Of a DNA stretch of 7,647 nucleotides, positions 6,601 through 7,647 are shown in pieces; within the stretch, counting starts at the first letter, position 1, and every line of letters starts with the position of its first letter. Source of the stretch: Oscillospiraceae bacterium (lineage in GTDB: Bacteria; Bacillota; Clostridia; Oscillospirales; Oscillospiraceae); the NCBI GenBank assembly GCA_009776905.1, contig WRMX01000017.1, positions 23,962 to 31,608 of the forward strand, given 5' to 3'. A program made the position numbers and the translations under genes. The notes beneath the pieces are model-generated. The model had not been told where the DNA came from and ran no database searches. It saw only the letters and a list, made by a program, of their open reading frames with translations.

Positions 6601-7274
6601 TCCCCGATTGCCATGCCGTCAACGGGCGTGGCGGGATAAACAGGCTCGCCGCTCACGTTGTTTTCGTTCAACCGTACATATTCGTCCAGCTCTGCCCCTT
6701 CAAGGAAGTAGCGCAGCGAAACTGCCTGCCCTTCAATGACATGTTCCGGAAAGCCGAGCACGACCTTGTCCGTATCAATATTTAGTTGTATGTAAGGCCG
6801 CTCCGGTTGGCTGACGAGTCCTTCAAATCCGTTGATCTGCATCGAGCCTGTCTTTATGCCCGTAAGCGTCCCATAAAAGAATGCGTCTGTATGCCGGTAT
6901 TGGTGTACGTTGCCGTCGGGGGTCACCAATATGTCCGCAATCGCGGGAGGATACATGCCATATACGTCCACGCTCGTCATGTCGCGCAGCACGGCCTCTA
7001 TGCCCCTCCGCTCGTCGGCCAAAGAGACATATGGGCTGGATTCCACTGCCGTGGCGGCTTTTCGGACATCTCCATTGACGCTGTTGCTGCCTGCCACGGA
7101 AACAGTTCCGACGGAGCGATAATAGCTGCCGATTTCATCGATGCTTCGTGCCATAATGCCGGCTTCTATGCAATATGCGGACGATATGTATGCCGCCGAC
7201 GCTATGAGTAGAACCAGCAGCGACATGAACAGCGGCCGCCTAATAAGAGATAATAGCAAAACATTCTTTTTCAT
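3609..7274 (-). CDS. Large FtsX/MacB-type ABC transporter permease, two FtsX domains
   Basis: A 1221-residue membrane protein of the FtsX/MacB (type VII ABC) class, which drives extracytoplasmic work such as lipoprotein or peptide handling rather than ordinary substrate channelling. Architecture: TM1 about 12-34, large ectodomain 37-525, TM2 528-550, TM3 577-602, TM4 635-655, cytoplasmic Ala/Gly linker 671-745, TM5 764-789, second ectodomain 790-1110, TM6 1112-1133, TM7 1158-1178, TM8 1185-1207. Both ectodomains have the MacB-like GLHIGD element (368-373 and 981-986). Both TM hairpins carry the FtsX coupling-helix signature (VMRALGCPRGD near 560-570; IMRILGRSKPG near 1140-1150). The C-terminus PPLELLQVRE is typical. 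The second ectodomain has a Gly/Asn-rich insert (857-886). The ATG at 7274 starts MKKN but has no strong Shine-Dalgarno. No ATPase gene is adjacent. The frame continues 19 codons beyond the TGA. Confidence 0.94.
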   Translation of the reverse strand: MKKNVLLLSLIRRPLFMSLLVLLIASAAYISSAYCIEAGIMARSIDEIGSYYRSVGTVSVAGSNSVNGDVRKAATAVESSPYVSLADERRGIEAVLRDMTSVDVYGMYPPAIADILVTPDGNVHQYRHTDAFFYGTLTGIKTGSMQINGFEGLVSQPERPYIQLNIDTDKVVLGFPEHVIEGQAVSLRYFLEGAELDEYVRLNENNVSGEPVYPATPVDGMAIGERYFLRSAYCYQGFYAREGRRSIYPEIGDAGDPLDMVALNVVTNSEEGTRSLYGAGIWYVPVEPGEPVDLSAPVLEGLNDEFARLRHNQSAVQLRTTRDMGSLPYAQPKARSIALSDGRLLSRDDEANAAPVVVINKFFAEERGLHIGDKIVAYIPQTQYISGIRGVGNGKVPIDLALRSVPQEKYDHEIELEIVGIYYYTNWEPNTLNEIGVTYFHNIMYLPDSVLPDCYNVELIQYLSGSGVSVSADYLPEAWFSFAVDSRDEEAFMGEAGETLSSLGFGVSFISSDAAGFWDAAGRIMHSLVLKATAACLAAAFMFVIIAFLFSRLLRKEIAVMRALGCPRGDVVKRAVASALIAGAPAVVAGCLSAAAYAVWSAAATFGNSEVFAMGGRTADAAAGGAVSGVAGVSPLIPAAFIVAAVALLAVVLYIELRIMMRRPIVGQLFNAPGAKAKAGSSSAGDIQGLRRDGAAGIGAAIGEGIGAEIGAVGYNASVAGASDVADTARVVMGAAGAAASSSKAIMIKNNVRFVLRHIIRAKASAALFIVAAIVLIAAPAVLLLLLARIDSDIDRLYEETVVAGEIKPAGEQGAGVRTWRIAGDVISPLAVYGAIDSGMIDNEYMEAAYAWAMVVHGNNGNNGGEAQGSTDNGDEGNEIVDGSDSMAISSTDYREMDILLATNDIGRFISEHSRNSIDDIPGNSRVLADGSDVRDLEIEYADGYDASVFNSNDGTYVTIAGNEGAFIPVILSGPSLDRRGLHIGDTARIACIHVDSAGNPTALQTFAIIIVGTHNRNIVGYISQDVVILPLDALLDMMKMDMGFSKVKFDISQQQVRNIAKAEGALNNIIGANNVRFGSGFAQLDLNIFDDELKSVAMSMEKAMNMLRQLYPIAVACAIVVSCGLAMLFMLRCMRKAAIMRILGRSKPGARAVLLAEQGIISLCGIIVGAIVLAFAGAAAREVSLALCVCCYAVGTIAGAVSGALLVTRRPPLELLQVRE
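4617..4706 (-). other. Gly/Asn/Asp-rich low-complexity insert in the second permease ectodomain
   Basis: Residues 857-886 run HGNNGNNGGEAQG, then an acidic Ser/Asp/Gly stretch ending DGSDS. It is flanked by ordinary folded-looking sequence. It is probably a disordered, surface-exposed loop and a likely place of length variation between strains. Confidence 0.6.
5139..5186 (-). repeat. 12-bp imperfect tandem repeat, four copies, inside the permease linker
   Basis: The four plus-strand units are GGCGCCAATCTC, GGCTCCAATACC, TTCTCCAATAGC and GGCGCCAATACC, sharing the core CCAAT. On the coding strand they give GIGA-AIGE-GIGA-EIGA, residues 697-712. The repeats are whole multiples of three, so copy-number change would keep the frame. 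They sit in the Ala/Gly linker between the two FtsX halves. Confidence 0.75.
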
Positions 7275-7365
7275 AACATTATTGGCTTCTATTATTTTAA
7301 ATTAATTCCGTATCTTCTTGATTCTTTGAATTAGCAGTTGCTGCCAGTTATTGGTAAATGTTTAT
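7275..7365 (-). promoter_or_regulatory. AT-rich upstream region of the permease operon, probable promoter region
   Basis: The 91 bases between the nuclease terminator and the permease ATG are AT-rich. A -10-like TAAAAT lies on the minus strand (7299-7294), but no good -35 box is found 16-18 nt upstream of it (ATCAAG at 17 nt). A short GCAG-TTG-CTGC dyad lies at 7334-7344. A promoter is expected here because the preceding hairpin should end upstream transcription, but the exact elements are uncertain. Confidence 0.3.
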
Positions 7366-7400
7366 GAAGACGCGAGGTTTTGAACTTCCCCCGCGTCTTC
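7366..7400 (-). terminator. Hairpin terminator after the nuclease-domain gene
   Basis: GAAGACGCG (7366-7374) and CGCGTCTTC (7392-7400) form a perfect 9-bp stem. In minus-strand RNA it extends by one G-U and two G-C pairs to 12 bp (7366-7377 with 7389-7400) around an 11-nt loop. On the plus strand the tenth pair is an A/C mismatch, so the structure fits minus-strand transcription. It starts 4 nt after the nuclease stop. The 3' flank, ATAAACATTT, is only moderately T-rich. Confidence 0.6.
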
Positions 7401-7404
7401 CACA

Positions 7405-7647
7405 TCACGTGTTCGTTATCGTCTCATGCGCAAGCGCGCAGCGCTTCTTATCGTGCGCCACGCCCATGCATAGGACCTCGCCGCGCAGGCCCTCGTAATA
7501 GCGGTTGTCGAGAATCTGCCGCAGCGCGTCATCCTTCAGAGCATCTATGTCCTCGCCCTGCTTGAACTCTATGACGACGTGCGGCCTGTCGCCCGACAGC
7601 GACTCCATCAGGATGTCGCTGCGCCCGTGCCCGCTCTCGATGTTGCT
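7405..7647 (-). CDS. PD-(D/E)XK nuclease domain, C-terminus of an AAA-ATPase-like (DUF1703) protein (5' partial)
   Basis: Eighty C-terminal residues are visible; the frame is open to the window edge, so the ATG at 7608 is not the start. The segment ESGHGRSDILMES, then HVVIEFKQGED, gives the PD-(D/E)XK core: Asp11, Glu27 and Lys29 of the visible part. It is followed by the helix DALRQILDNRYYEGL and the strand GEVLCMGVAHD. This is the typical end of the family formerly DUF1703 (PDDEXK_9), usually fused behind an N-terminal AAA-ATPase-like domain. These proteins are abundant, often multicopy, in gut Bacteroidota and Clostridia. Their biological role is unsettled. Catalytic residues are intact. 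It points the same way as the permease operon but a hairpin separates them. Confidence 0.88.
   Translation of the reverse strand, partial: SNIESGHGRSDILMESLSGDRPHVVIEFKQGEDIDALKDDALRQILDNRYYEGLRGEVLCMGVAHDKKRCALAHETITNT

Noticed and set aside
2329..7288. Exact 13-bp direct repeat ACATTATTGGCTT at 2329-2341 and 7276-7288
   Set aside because: About one 13-mer match is expected by chance in a window of this size, and nothing else is shared around the two sites.

Overview
The window reads as chromosomal DNA of a bacterium using the standard genetic code: TGG is the usual Trp codon, and both TGA and TAA terminate genes. Shine-Dalgarno sites are purine-rich and one gene starts at TTG. The mix of a class III adenylate cyclase, Cof-type HAD hydrolases, a large FtsX/MacB-type permease, a signal-peptide lipoprotein and an AAA-ATPase-like/PD-(D/E)XK protein is typical of anaerobic Bacillota (Clostridia) and some other gut or sediment lineages. 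This assignment is inference from gene families only; no rRNA or tRNA is present to fix it.

Left part, plus strand (1-2148): the 3' end of a class III adenylate cyclase gene, then two different HAD phosphatases. The gaps are 44 nt (or 8 nt with the alternative start) and then a 4-nt ATGA overlap, so the three genes look like one transcription unit. The two HAD genes should be translationally coupled.

Middle (2149-2552): about 400 bases with no convincing gene, lying between convergent units. They hold several short open frames on both strands, a 9-bp inverted repeat 120 bp apart, one smaller hairpin, and a long hairpin whose pairing is clearly better as plus-strand RNA. The long hairpin may be a bidirectional terminator, the trace of a mobile or repeat element, or a small structured RNA.

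Right part, minus strand (7274 down to 2553): a 1221-residue permease with two FtsX/MacB-like halves, followed 60 nt later by a 331-residue lipoprotein gene with a TTG start. No ABC ATPase gene adjoins the pair. The permease frame stays open for 19 charged codons after its TGA and then ends in a TAA that directly abuts the TTG start, which suggests the permease gene was once longer. The lipoprotein may have a frameshifted C-terminus. At the far right is the C-terminal end of a PD-(D/E)XK nuclease-domain protein on the minus strand, followed by a hairpin terminator that separates it from the permease operon.

No CRISPR array, IS with recognisable transposase, rRNA, tRNA or known riboswitch was seen. 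The least explained parts are the permease/lipoprotein junction and the 2149-2552 segment.
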